NCBI RefSeq assembly: GCF_964021735.1
Contig: NZ_CAXIBN010000141.1
Location: 1-7,987 of the forward strand
Origin: Wocania_A sp964021735
GTDB taxonomy: Bacteria > Bacteroidota > Bacteroidia > Flavobacteriales > Flavobacteriaceae
Length of the DNA: 7,987 bases
Direction: 5' to 3'
Below, piece after piece: positions 1-6,142 of the stretch. Every line of letters begins with the position of its first letter. Positions within the stretch are counted from its first letter, which is position 1. The notes beneath the pieces are model-generated. The model saw nothing but the letters and a program-made list of their open reading frames with translations. It searched no databases and was not told the origin of the DNA. The position numbers were made by a program, and so were the translations under genes.

Positions 1-551
1 GGAAAACCTACTTTATTAACTAAAATGTCATACGAACGTTTTGCTATTTCTATACGTCTGTCGTAATTATCAGCTTGTCCTTCTTCATCAAAAGCCATAA
101 CAATTACAGCAGCTCCGTAGCGCTTAATCTGTTTTGCTTCCCAAATAAATTTGTCTTCACCTTCTTTAAGTGAAATGGAATTCACAACACATTTACCTTG
201 TACCACTTGAAGTCCAGCTTCGATGATTTCCCATTTAGAAGAATCAATCATAATAGGTACACGACAAATATCTGGTTCTGCAGCTATCAAATTCAAAAAA
301 CGAATCATCGCCTCTTTACCATCAATCAAACCATCATCAAAATTAATATCGATAATTTGTGCACCACCATCTACTTGATGTCTTGCAACATCTAAAGCTT
401 CATCAAATTTTTCTTCTTTGATTAAACGAAGAAACTTACGAGACCCTGCTACATTAGTTCGCTCTCCTACGTTTATAAAATTGCTGTTTTCGTTTAAAAC
501 CAAAGGTTCTAAACCAGACAACTTCATGTATTTACTTTGTTTTATTTTCAT
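1..551 (-). CDS. metH: Methionine synthase, folate/cobalamin part (start of gene only)
   Basis: This is the first 183 residues of the second half of a split cobalamin-dependent methionine synthase; the rest lies beyond the left edge. The visible protein is the pterin-binding (methyltetrahydrofolate) module. It begins with LSGLEPL, then NVGERTNVAGSRKF (about 27-40), DVARHQVDGGAQIIDINFDD, the EPDICRVPIMIDSSKWE stretch, VNSISLKEGE and GAAVIVMAFDEEGQAD, which match E. coli MetH module 2 almost block for block as I remember it. It transfers the methyl group from methyltetrahydrofolate to cobalamin. Cobalamin-binding and reactivation domains are expected further left but are not visible. The ATG (549-551) shares its A with the TAA stop of the ABM gene (TAATG), and I see no good Shine-Dalgarno site, so translation is probably coupled. 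It is the third gene of the SAM-riboswitch operon. The homocysteine module, normally at the N-terminus of this protein, is encoded separately at 842-1855. Confidence 0.96.
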   Translation of the reverse strand, partial: MKIKQSKYMKLSGLEPLVLNENSNFINVGERTNVAGSRKFLRLIKEEKFDEALDVARHQVDGGAQIIDINFDDGLIDGKEAMIRFLNLIAAEPDICRVPIMIDSSKWEIIEAGLQVVQGKCVVNSISLKEGEDKFIWEAKQIKRYGAAVIVMAFDEEGQADNYDRRIEIAKRSYDILVNKVGF

Positions 552-832
552 TACTTATAATGCTCTACTGTTGGAAAAGGTTCATAAAAATGGTGTAATA
601 ATTTTTTCCATTCTTGGTACTCCTTTGATTGTCTAAAGCCAATTTCGTGGTCTTCAATCGTTTCCCAATTCACTAATAATATATATTTATCCTCTTGCCC
701 TACACACTTTTTTAATTGATGTGATATATAACCTTTCATTGATGAGATGATGTTTTCTGCTTTTTTGAAATTGATTTCAAATTCTGCGGAAAGACCTTTC
801 TTTATGTTTAATGTGGCTACTTCTAATATCAT
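551..832 (-). CDS. Antibiotic-biosynthesis-monooxygenase (ABM) fold protein
   Basis: This small protein of 93 residues resembles the ABM family (dimeric alpha-beta barrel), seen in MILEVATLNIKKG at the start, the central YILLVNWETIEDHEIGFR strand-helix segment, and the ending YQEWKKLLHHFYEPFPTVEHY. Family members include small oxygenases acting on quinols, polyketides or haem, but many have no known substrate, and nothing here fixes one. Two ATGs are possible, at 838 and 832. I prefer 832: AGGA then stands 7 bases upstream rather than 1, and the protein begins MILEV, as relatives I recall do. The gene sits between the two parts of methionine synthase: only a few bases follow the stop of the homocysteine module, and its own TAA overlaps the ATG of the folate/cobalamin part. 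It is therefore co-transcribed under the SAM riboswitch. A role in methionine or cobalamin metabolism is inferred from position only. Confidence 0.85.
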   Translation of the reverse strand: MILEVATLNIKKGLSAEFEINFKKAENIISSMKGYISHQLKKCVGQEDKYILLVNWETIEDHEIGFRQSKEYQEWKKLLHHFYEPFPTVEHYK

Positions 833-841
833 AACCATTTC

Positions 842-1855
842 CTAATGTGATGCTGAAACAAGTTCAGCATGACGACGTGGTTTATATTTGGCAGCAATAC
901 TTGCGATTACTTTTATATGCTCGGGCGACGTACCACAACAACCACCAATAATGTTTATTAAATTCTTTTTTAAATACTCCTCTATTTGCTCACCCATTTC
1001 CTCTGGAGTTTCATCATATTCACCAAAAGCATTTGGCAAACCTGCATTGGGGTGCGCTGATATTGCAAAATCGGTTTTATTAGCAATCGCCTCTAAATGT
1101 GGCTGTAATAAGTTTGCTCCTAAAGCACAGTTAAAGCCAACAGACAATAACGGAATATGCGATACCGAAATTAAAAATGCTTCAGCGGTTTGTCCAGATA
1201 ATGTTCTACCAGAAGCATCCGTAATCGTTCCGCTCAACATCGTTGGTATATCTATACTTCTTTCATCTTTCACTTCTTCAATAGCAAATAAAGCTGCTTT
1301 AGCGTTAAGCGTATCAAACACCGTTTCTACTAATAACAAGTCAACACCGCCATCAACCAAAGCTTCTACTTGTTGTTTATAGGCAATGCGTAATTCATCA
1401 AAAGTTACTGCTCTGTATCCAGGGTCATTCACGTCTGGCGACATGCTCGCTGTTCTATTTGTTGGTCCAATTGAACCTGCTACAAAACGAGGTTTGTGGG
1501 GTTCTTTAGCAGTAAACTCGTCAGCAACTTCTTTGGCTATTTTAGCAGATTGATAATTCAATTCATATACCAAATCTTCCATCTGGTAATCGGCCATGGC
1601 AATGGTTGTTCCTGAAAAGGTATTGGTTTCAACAATGTCTGCACCAGCTTCAAAATATTTAGCGTGAATGGTTTTAATAGCTTCTGGCTGGGTAATAGAC
1701 AGCAAATCGTTATTACCCTGCAAAGGCGTTGGATAATCTTTAAAGCGCTCGCCTCTAAAATCTTCTTCAGAAAACTTATAGGCTTGTAGCATAGTACCCA
1801 TGGCACCATCTAAAATTAAAATACGCTCTTGTAAAGCTTGTTGTATGTTTGACAT
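842..1855 (-). CDS. metH: Methionine synthase, homocysteine-binding module (homocysteine S-methyltransferase)
   Basis: A protein of 337 residues equal to module 1 of cobalamin-dependent MetH, encoded as a stand-alone gene. It binds zinc and homocysteine and hands the thiolate to methylcobalamin on the partner encoded from 551 leftward. The zinc ligands are clear: GFNCALGA with Cys243 and IIGGCCGTSPEH with Cys306-Cys307. The N-terminal LILDGAMGTMLQ (13-24), GADIVETNTFSGT (71-83) and GSIGPTNRTASMSPDV (127-142) blocks are typical of the family. The ATG at 1853-1855 follows an A-rich leader without a strong Shine-Dalgarno site. It is the first gene after the SAM-I riboswitch. The final ten residues, RHAELVSASH, do not look like family sequence; they are encoded by a palindromic repeat (849-874), and the stop follows directly. 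A betaine- or S-methylmethionine-dependent methyltransferase is an alternative for the fold, but the sequence match and the adjacent metH part make MetH module 1 far more likely. Confidence 0.95.
   Translation of the reverse strand: MSNIQQALQERILILDGAMGTMLQAYKFSEEDFRGERFKDYPTPLQGNNDLLSITQPEAIKTIHAKYFEAGADIVETNTFSGTTIAMADYQMEDLVYELNYQSAKIAKEVADEFTAKEPHKPRFVAGSIGPTNRTASMSPDVNDPGYRAVTFDELRIAYKQQVEALVDGGVDLLLVETVFDTLNAKAALFAIEEVKDERSIDIPTMLSGTITDASGRTLSGQTAEAFLISVSHIPLLSVGFNCALGANLLQPHLEAIANKTDFAISAHPNAGLPNAFGEYDETPEEMGEQIEEYLKKNLINIIGGCCGTSPEHIKVIASIAAKYKPRRHAELVSASH
849..874 (-). repeat. 'HAELVSAS' palindromic repeat at the metH 3' end
   Basis: On the plus strand the arms ATGCTGAA (850-857) and TTCAGCAT (863-870) form a perfect 8-bp inverted repeat around a 5-base centre. 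Read on the minus strand in the metH frame it encodes RHAELVSAS. From memory, this palindrome is a dispersed element in several bacterial groups, including flavobacteria, where it often adds HAELVSAS-like peptides to predicted proteins. Only one copy is present here, so its repeat status rests on recall. In RNA it can fold into a hairpin between the first two cistrons of the met operon. Confidence 0.7.
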
Positions 1856-1909
1856 TTTGATATTATTTATATCTATATGTCATCAAGAAAAGTAAAAGAA
1901 ACACTTTTC

Positions 1910-2018
1910 GTTATCTTTCTAATATTATTAAAATATTAGTAGAATGTAGCACCTTCTTTAAAAGTTAAAGGGTTGCCAAGGCTTCAATGGGTCTAATCCC
2001 TCTGCCTTTCTTGATAAC
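1910..2018 (-). promoter_or_regulatory. SAM-I (S-box) riboswitch aptamer
   Basis: Read on the minus strand, this holds every landmark of a SAM-I aptamer. P1 pairs GTTATC (2018-2013) with GATAAC (1915-1910). P2 pairs AAGGC (2008-2004) with GCCTT (1982-1978) and encloses the conserved AGAGGGA-loop-GACCC stretch. After GGCAACC comes P3, CTTTAA (1970-1965) with TTAAAG (1961-1956). Then the conserved AAGGTGCTA junction, and P4, CTAATATT (1939-1932) with AATATTAG (1926-1919). The order and joins follow the Bacillus yitJ-type S-box. It lies in the leader of the split metH operon, so high S-adenosylmethionine should lower methionine synthase production. About 54 bases separate P1 from the metH start. 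I see no convincing intrinsic terminator there, so whether control is by transcription or translation is open. Confidence 0.95.
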
Positions 2019-2044
2019 AATTAATACGTTTATGAACTGATAAG

Positions 2045-2067
2045 CAAAAATAGCAACTATATTTTTG
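2045..2067. repeat. Perfect inverted repeat overlapping the metH -7 box
   Basis: The plus-strand arms CAAAAATA (2045-2052) and TATTTTTG (2060-2067) are perfectly complementary around a 7-base centre. One arm is exactly the -7 element of the metH promoter. It could be an operator, or a weak AT-rich terminator hairpin for the cysM end of the upstream operon (34 bases after the stop). AT-rich sequence makes chance palindromes more likely, so function is uncertain. Confidence 0.5.
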
Positions 2068-2076
2068 TTATCACAA
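2045..2076 (-). promoter_or_regulatory. Bacteroidota-type promoter for the metH operon
   Basis: On the minus strand, TTG (2076-2074), a 21-base spacer and TATTTTTG (2052-2045) fit the TTG-N(17-23)-TAnnTTTG consensus described for Bacteroidota primary sigma factor promoters. Transcription would start near 2038, about 20 bases before P1 of the SAM riboswitch, which is the expected spacing for a leader RNA. Position and exact -7 match make this a good candidate; the start site itself is inferred. Confidence 0.7.
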
Positions 2077-2099
2077 TAAATTACAAGAAATTATCTAGC

Positions 2100-2990
2100 T
2101 TATTCAAATAAAGAGGAAGACAAATAACGATCTCCTCTATCACAAATAATTGCTACAATTACACCTTTATCAATTGATTCAGCTATTTTTAAAGCACAAA
2201 ACACTGAACCTCCGCTACTCATACCTGCAAAAACACCTTCTTCTTTAGCCAAACGTTGTGTCATTCCTTTGGCTTCTTCTTCTGTAACATCAACAACTAT
2301 ATCTACTTTTTTAGGATCGAAAAATTTTGGTACATACTCTGGTGACCATTTTCTAATCCCTGGAATTCTTGCTCCATCAGCAGGTTGAGCACCAACTATA
2401 GTTATACTACTGTTCTTTTCTTTTAAATAAGTTGAAACACCAGTAATGGTTCCTGTAGTTCCCATGGCTGAAACAAAATGAGTAACTTTACCTTCGGTTG
2501 CTTCCCAGATTTCTGGCCCTGTGGTTTTATAATGTGCTTTCCAGTTATCATCATTTTCAAACTGATTTAGCAATACATAGCCTTTGTCGTCTCTAAGCTG
2601 AAACGCTATATCTCGTGAGCCTTCTATACCAATATCTGCTGGAGTTAAAACAACCTCAGCACCATAAGCACGCATAGTTTTTACACGCTCTTCGGTTGAG
2701 TTTTCAGGCATGACTAAAACCATATTCAAGCCTAAAAGTTTTGCAATAAAAGCAAGGGCAATTCCTGTATTTCCGCTAGTAGCTTCTACCAAAGTCCCGC
2801 CTTTTTTTATATCACCCCGTTTTAAAGCTTCATTAATCATATTAAATGCAGCACGATCTTTTACACTTCCGCCTGGGTTATTACCTTCAAGTTTTAAAAA
2901 AAGTTTGACATTTTTATTTGAGACAATATGACTTGCTTCAACTAGTGGGGTATTCCCTATTTGATCTAGTATTGATTTACCGTATGCCAT
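2100..2990 (-). CDS. cysM: O-acetylserine sulfhydrylase B (cysteine synthase B)
   Basis: This PLP enzyme of 296 residues makes cysteine from O-acetylserine and sulfide. The PLP lysine is Lys44 in EGNNPGGSVKDRAA. The substrate loop TSGNTG is at 71-76, and the phosphate-binding GTTGT at 177-181. A second glycine-rich SSGGS lies near 258, and the C-terminus reads AIICDRGDRYLSS. The GNNPGGSVKDRAA, PEIWEAT and THFVSAMGTTGTITGVS blocks match E. coli CysM better than CysK, so I call the B isozyme. It ends a few residues after RYLSS, about ten shorter than the E. coli protein as I recall it. CysM enzymes can also use alternative sulfur donors such as thiosulfate, which cannot be judged here. Its ATG overlaps the end of cysE by 14 bp, so the acetyltransferase and sulfhydrylase are made together. 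It is the last gene of the sulfur operon. Confidence 0.95.
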   Translation of the reverse strand: MAYGKSILDQIGNTPLVEASHIVSNKNVKLFLKLEGNNPGGSVKDRAAFNMINEALKRGDIKKGGTLVEATSGNTGIALAFIAKLLGLNMVLVMPENSTEERVKTMRAYGAEVVLTPADIGIEGSRDIAFQLRDDKGYVLLNQFENDDNWKAHYKTTGPEIWEATEGKVTHFVSAMGTTGTITGVSTYLKEKNSSITIVGAQPADGARIPGIRKWSPEYVPKFFDPKKVDIVVDVTEEEAKGMTQRLAKEEGVFAGMSSGGSVFCALKIAESIDKGVIVAIICDRGDRYLSSSLFE

Positions 2991-3720
2991 TCTTTTTAGG
3001 TCTGATTTTTATTTCAGTTTTATAAGTTACTAATGAATTTTCTGGCACAGATTCTGTAATCCAAACGTTTGCACCAATTATACTGTTAGCACCTATAATA
3101 ATATGGCCGCCTAAAATGGTGGCATTTGCATAAATACAAACATTATCTTCTATAGTTGGATGCCTTTTTACCTTAGCTAAACTCTTACTAACTTGAACTC
3201 CTCCTAACGTAACACCTTGATAAATTTTAACATGATTCTTAATTATAGATGTTTCTCCAATAACAATTCCTGTTCCGTGGTCTATATAAAATGACTCCCC
3301 TATAGTTGCTCCAGGATGAATATCTATTCCTGTAATACCATGAACATATTCGCTCATCATTCTTGGAAGGATAAAAACATTCAATTTATAAAGCGCATGA
3401 CTCAATCTATAAATTGAAATGGCATGAAAACCAGGGTATGCTAAATAAATTTCTTCTAAACAGTGCGAAGCTGGATCGTTATTCTCAAAAGCAATGGCGT
3501 CTAAATCTAATTTTTTTCTAATACCTGGAAGTTCTAACTTAAATGAATTCCAAATTTCTTTTCCATTTTCAATCTCTAATTTAGCTAATATCTTAAGAAA
3601 GGTTTTTTCTAAATATTCCCCATGTGCTTCTTCTTGTTCACAATCAAACAATGAATAAAACAATCTTTTAGTGAACGTTTTAACGGTATCTTTTAAACAA
3701 ACATTATAGCTTTTTTTCAC
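2977..3720 (-). CDS. cysE: Serine O-acetyltransferase (EpsC/CysE type)
   Basis: A protein of 247 residues that acetylates serine with acetyl-CoA to give O-acetylserine, the substrate of the next gene. The N-terminal helical domain includes NDPASHCLEEIYLAYPGFHAI (81-101). The left-handed beta-helix follows from about 131 with hexapeptide repeats. GIDIHPGATIGE and FYIDHGTGIVIGET carry the catalytic pair, Asp133 and His148, aligned with Asp143 and His158 of E. coli CysE. KIYQGVTLGG and KRHPTIEDNV are also typical. The start codon appears to be GTG (3718-3720): an in-frame TAA lies eight codons or fewer upstream with no ATG between, and no Shine-Dalgarno site is visible. The N-terminus is somewhat shorter than flavobacterial relatives of about 260-270 residues that I recall. 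The protein ends NGIR rather than in the C-terminal Ile that docks into CysK. It begins 11 bases after the upstream stop and overlaps cysM by 14 bp. Confidence 0.93.
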   Translation of the reverse strand: MKKSYNVCLKDTVKTFTKRLFYSLFDCEQEEAHGEYLEKTFLKILAKLEIENGKEIWNSFKLELPGIRKKLDLDAIAFENNDPASHCLEEIYLAYPGFHAISIYRLSHALYKLNVFILPRMMSEYVHGITGIDIHPGATIGESFYIDHGTGIVIGETSIIKNHVKIYQGVTLGGVQVSKSLAKVKRHPTIEDNVCIYANATILGGHIIIGANSIIGANVWITESVPENSLVTYKTEIKIRPKKNGIR

Positions 3721-3731
3721 AGAACAAACAT

Positions 3732-4784
3732 CTAATTAATAGCTTGAACTACTGCTTTTGGCGCTTCTTTACGAGTGCCATCAAAACCATCAACACCACT
3801 TACTGTTGTGTATTTTAAAACATACTTTTTACCTGGATTGATAATTCTATAGGCAGCTTGACACATTAAAGTCGCCTCGTGAAAACCACAAAGTATTAAC
3901 TTTAATTTTTCTGGATAGGTGTTAACATCTCCAATAGCAAAAACACCTGGTATGTTAGTTTGGTAATTAAGAGTATTATCTACTTTTATAGCATTTTTTA
4001 CAATTTCTAATCCCCAATTTCCAATAGGACCTAATTTAGGTGATAATCCGAATAAAGGAATAAAATGATCGGTTTCTAACTGCATTTCCTCACCATTTTT
4101 TACAACGGTAACACTTTCAACTTTACCTTCACCATGAATACCAGTTACTTCAGCTGGCGTGATTAAGTTAATTTTTCCTAAAAGCTTTAATTCGCCTACT
4201 TTTTCAACAGAATCTAGTGCGCCTCTAAACTCATTTCTTCTATGAATTAAGGTAACTTCTGAAGCTACATCGGCTAAAAATATACTCCAGTCTAAAGCAG
4301 AATCACCTCCTCCAGAAATAACTACTTTTTTATTTCTGTAAACCTCAGGGTCTTTAATAAAATACTCAACCCCTTTATCTTCGTAATTTGCTATACCTTC
4401 GATAGCTGGTTTTCGTGGTTCGAAAGACCCTAATCCGCCAGCAATAGCAACAACAGGTGCTTGATGTTTTGTACCTTTGTTAGTAGTTACAATAAAAGAA
4501 CCATCATCTTGTTTTTCTATAGTTTCAGCACGTTCGCCAAGAGTAAAACCAGGTTCGAATTGTTTGCCTTGTTCTAATAGGTTTTTAGTTAAATCTCCTG
4601 CTAATATTTCTGGAAAACCCGGAATATCGTAAATAGGTTTTTTAGGATAAATCTCAGAACATTGACCACCTGGTTGTGGTAATGCATCAATTAAATGACA
4701 TTTAAGTTTTAATAATCCAGCTTCAAAAACCGTAAATAATCCTGTTGGTCCAGCACCAATAATGAGTATATCTGTTTTAATCAT
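3732..4784 (-). CDS. Ferredoxin-NADP+ reductase, thioredoxin-reductase-like
   Basis: A flavoprotein of 350 residues of the YumC/type 2 ferredoxin-NADP+ reductase family. It has the FAD motif IIGAGPTG near the N-terminus (about 8-15), QPGGQCSEIYPKKPIYDIPG, the NADPH motif ISGGGDSALDW (about 156-166), HRRNEFR for the NADPH 2'-phosphate, and GVFAIGDVNTYP (about 280-291) for FAD. The redox CxxC pair of true thioredoxin reductase is absent, which supports the ferredoxin reductase call. It lies inside a sulfite-reduction operon, so its likely job is to pass electrons from NADPH to ferredoxin for the reductase encoded at 6143-7987; this is inference. I chose the ATG at 4784, one base after the preceding TAA (TAAAATG), with AGAAG a few bases upstream. 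Another in-frame ATG at 4805 would add MQKKKYK, but it lies within the preceding gene, and relatives begin MIKTDILIIG. Confidence 0.93.
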   Translation of the reverse strand: MIKTDILIIGAGPTGLFTVFEAGLLKLKCHLIDALPQPGGQCSEIYPKKPIYDIPGFPEILAGDLTKNLLEQGKQFEPGFTLGERAETIEKQDDGSFIVTTNKGTKHQAPVVAIAGGLGSFEPRKPAIEGIANYEDKGVEYFIKDPEVYRNKKVVISGGGDSALDWSIFLADVASEVTLIHRRNEFRGALDSVEKVGELKLLGKINLITPAEVTGIHGEGKVESVTVVKNGEEMQLETDHFIPLFGLSPKLGPIGNWGLEIVKNAIKVDNTLNYQTNIPGVFAIGDVNTYPEKLKLILCGFHEATLMCQAAYRIINPGKKYVLKYTTVSGVDGFDGTRKEAPKAVVQAIN

Positions 4785-4785
4785 T

Positions 4786-5370
4786 TTATACTTCTTTTTT
4801 TGCAATTAATCCTTTGGTGAATTCGTTTAGCGTTTCTACTTTTTGCCCGAAATCACCTTTTATTGTTTTTCTATATTCATTCAAATTTTTAACTAAATCG
4901 TCTACATTTTCTGGAATAACATCTTCAAAAAATTGACGTAATCGTTTAGCTGTTGTTGGCGATTTTCCGTTTGTCGAAATCGCCACTTTTACATTCCCTT
5001 TTGTAACAATGCCTCCCATATAAAAATCGCAATACGGCGGATTGTCGGCAACATTTATTAAAATACTCCTTTTTCTACAATGCTTATAAACTTTTACATT
5101 CACTTTAGGCACATCAGTTGTTGCAATAACTATATGTTTTCCTTTTAAATAACGCTTGCTGTACTTGTCTTTTATTAGTGTAACATCTCCTTTCTTAGAC
5201 AAAGATAAAGTATCTTCTCTAAACATAGGCGACACAATTGTTACACAAGCATCTGGACTCGATTTTAATAAGAACCTTAGTTTTTCTTCGGCAACATTAC
5301 CTCCCCCTACAATTAATACATTGAGATTTTGTGTTTTTAAAAAAATAGGGTACAAATTATTCCTTTCCAT
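4786..5370 (-). CDS. Siroheme synthase: precorrin-2 dehydrogenase/sirohydrochlorin ferrochelatase
   Basis: A protein of 194 residues corresponding to the N-terminal half of E. coli CysG, or to yeast Met8p. It oxidises precorrin-2 to sirohydrochlorin with NAD+ and inserts iron to give siroheme. The NAD-binding Rossmann start is NVLIVGGGNVAEEKLRFLL (17-35). The segment ILINVADNPPYCDFYMGGIV contains Asp109, which aligns with the catalytic aspartate of CysG/Met8p. The VAISTNGKSPTTAKRLR segment (129-145) is the family's GxSP helix start. Length fits the stand-alone family of about 190-220 residues. It begins 3 bases after the cobA stop and ends one base before the preferred start of the reductase gene, so all are one transcript. 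Its product is the cofactor of the reductase at the head of the operon. Confidence 0.93.
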   Translation of the reverse strand: MERNNLYPIFLKTQNLNVLIVGGGNVAEEKLRFLLKSSPDACVTIVSPMFREDTLSLSKKGDVTLIKDKYSKRYLKGKHIVIATTDVPKVNVKVYKHCRKRSILINVADNPPYCDFYMGGIVTKGNVKVAISTNGKSPTTAKRLRQFFEDVIPENVDDLVKNLNEYRKTIKGDFGQKVETLNEFTKGLIAKKEV

Positions 5371-5373
5371 CCG

Positions 5374-6135
5374 CTAAGCTATTGCAAAATCTTTATAAAT
5401 AGAATTTAACACGACGCGCTCTTTTACAACATCTCCAATAACGATTATAGCTGGAGAAGATAATTGTTTTTTTGCAACAATTTTTTCAATATTACTAATA
5501 GTGCCTACTCCAAATTTTTCGTTTTCTGTAGTTCCATTTTGAATGATTGCTATTGCTGTATCTTCCTTTTTTTCTGCTGAAAAAACCTTAACAATTTCAT
5601 TAAGTTTACTCATGCCCATCAAGATAACAATGGTTGCTGTTGATTTTGCAGCCAATACCACATCATTGGATAATTTATGTGCTTTAGTAGTTCCAGTGAT
5701 TACCCAAAAACTTTCTGAAGCTCCACGTTTTGTTAACGGAATACCTTGATATGCTGGTACTGCTATTGCTGAGGTTATTCCTGGCACAACATAAGTTTCA
5801 ATACCAAATTGTCTGGCATAATCTATTTCTTCTGCACCGCGACCAAAAATAAATGGATCGCCACCTTTTAAACGCACAACATGCCCATGAGACTTAGCTC
5901 TACTAACAATAAGTTCATTAATTTGATCTTGTTGATAGGCATAACATCCTTTGCGTTTGCCCACAAAAATGAGCTCTGCTTTTGTGGACGCATATTCAAG
6001 TAATTCTTTATTAATAAGCGCATCATACAAAACAACATCTGCAGATTTAATAGCTTTAATAGCTTTAAGCGTTATTAAATCTACATCTCCAGGTCCTGCA
6101 CCTACAACTGTTAATTTTGGGGTTTTATTACTCAT
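5374..6135 (-). CDS. cobA: Uroporphyrinogen-III C-methyltransferase (SUMT)
   Basis: A protein of 253 residues that uses two S-adenosylmethionine molecules to methylate uroporphyrinogen III to precorrin-2, the branch point to siroheme (and cobalamin). The tetrapyrrole methyltransferase signatures are all present: TVVGAGPGDVDLITLKA (9-25), VLYDALI (35-41), VRLKGGDPFIFGRGAEE (87-103) and VVPGITSAIAVPAYQGIPLTKRG (116-138), with ILMGM later in the C-terminal domain. Size is that of a single-domain SUMT, so the CysG activities are divided over this gene and the next. The ATG is 7 bases after the stop of the reductase gene. Context points to siroheme for sulfite reductase. The product could also feed cobalamin, which the MetH in this window needs, but no other cobalamin genes are seen. 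Confidence 0.95.
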   Translation of the reverse strand: MSNKTPKLTVVGAGPGDVDLITLKAIKAIKSADVVLYDALINKELLEYASTKAELIFVGKRKGCYAYQQDQINELIVSRAKSHGHVVRLKGGDPFIFGRGAEEIDYARQFGIETYVVPGITSAIAVPAYQGIPLTKRGASESFWVITGTTKAHKLSNDVVLAAKSTATIVILMGMSKLNEIVKVFSAEKKEDTAIAIIQNGTTENEKFGVGTISNIEKIVAKKQLSSPAIIVIGDVVKERVVLNSIYKDFAIA

Positions 6136-6142
6136 CGTGTTT

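Noticed and set aside
198..636. Two short plus-strand open frames (198-395 and 418-636)
   Set aside because: They lie opposite the metH pterin-binding module and the ABM gene, are low in complexity and resemble no protein family.
888..1382. Open frame of 164 codons on the plus strand
   Set aside because: It is antisense to the well-supported metH homocysteine module, has no family resemblance, and its length follows from codon bias on the other strand.
1887..1909. Hairpin after the SAM riboswitch as an intrinsic terminator
   Set aside because: The 7-bp arms are AT-rich, the loop has 9 bases and a U-tract after the stem is lacking; it is too weak to list as a terminator.
2067..2072. Second GATAAC on the minus strand, able to pair with the 5' side of riboswitch P1
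   Set aside because: It lies upstream of the predicted transcription start and would be present only in read-through RNA; a 6-base match is easily chance.
4785..4805. Upstream ATG at 4805 adding MQKKKYK to the ferredoxin-NADP+ reductase
   Set aside because: It would overlap the siroheme synthase gene and add a non-conserved lysine-rich leader, while the ATG at 4784 gives the typical family N-terminus.
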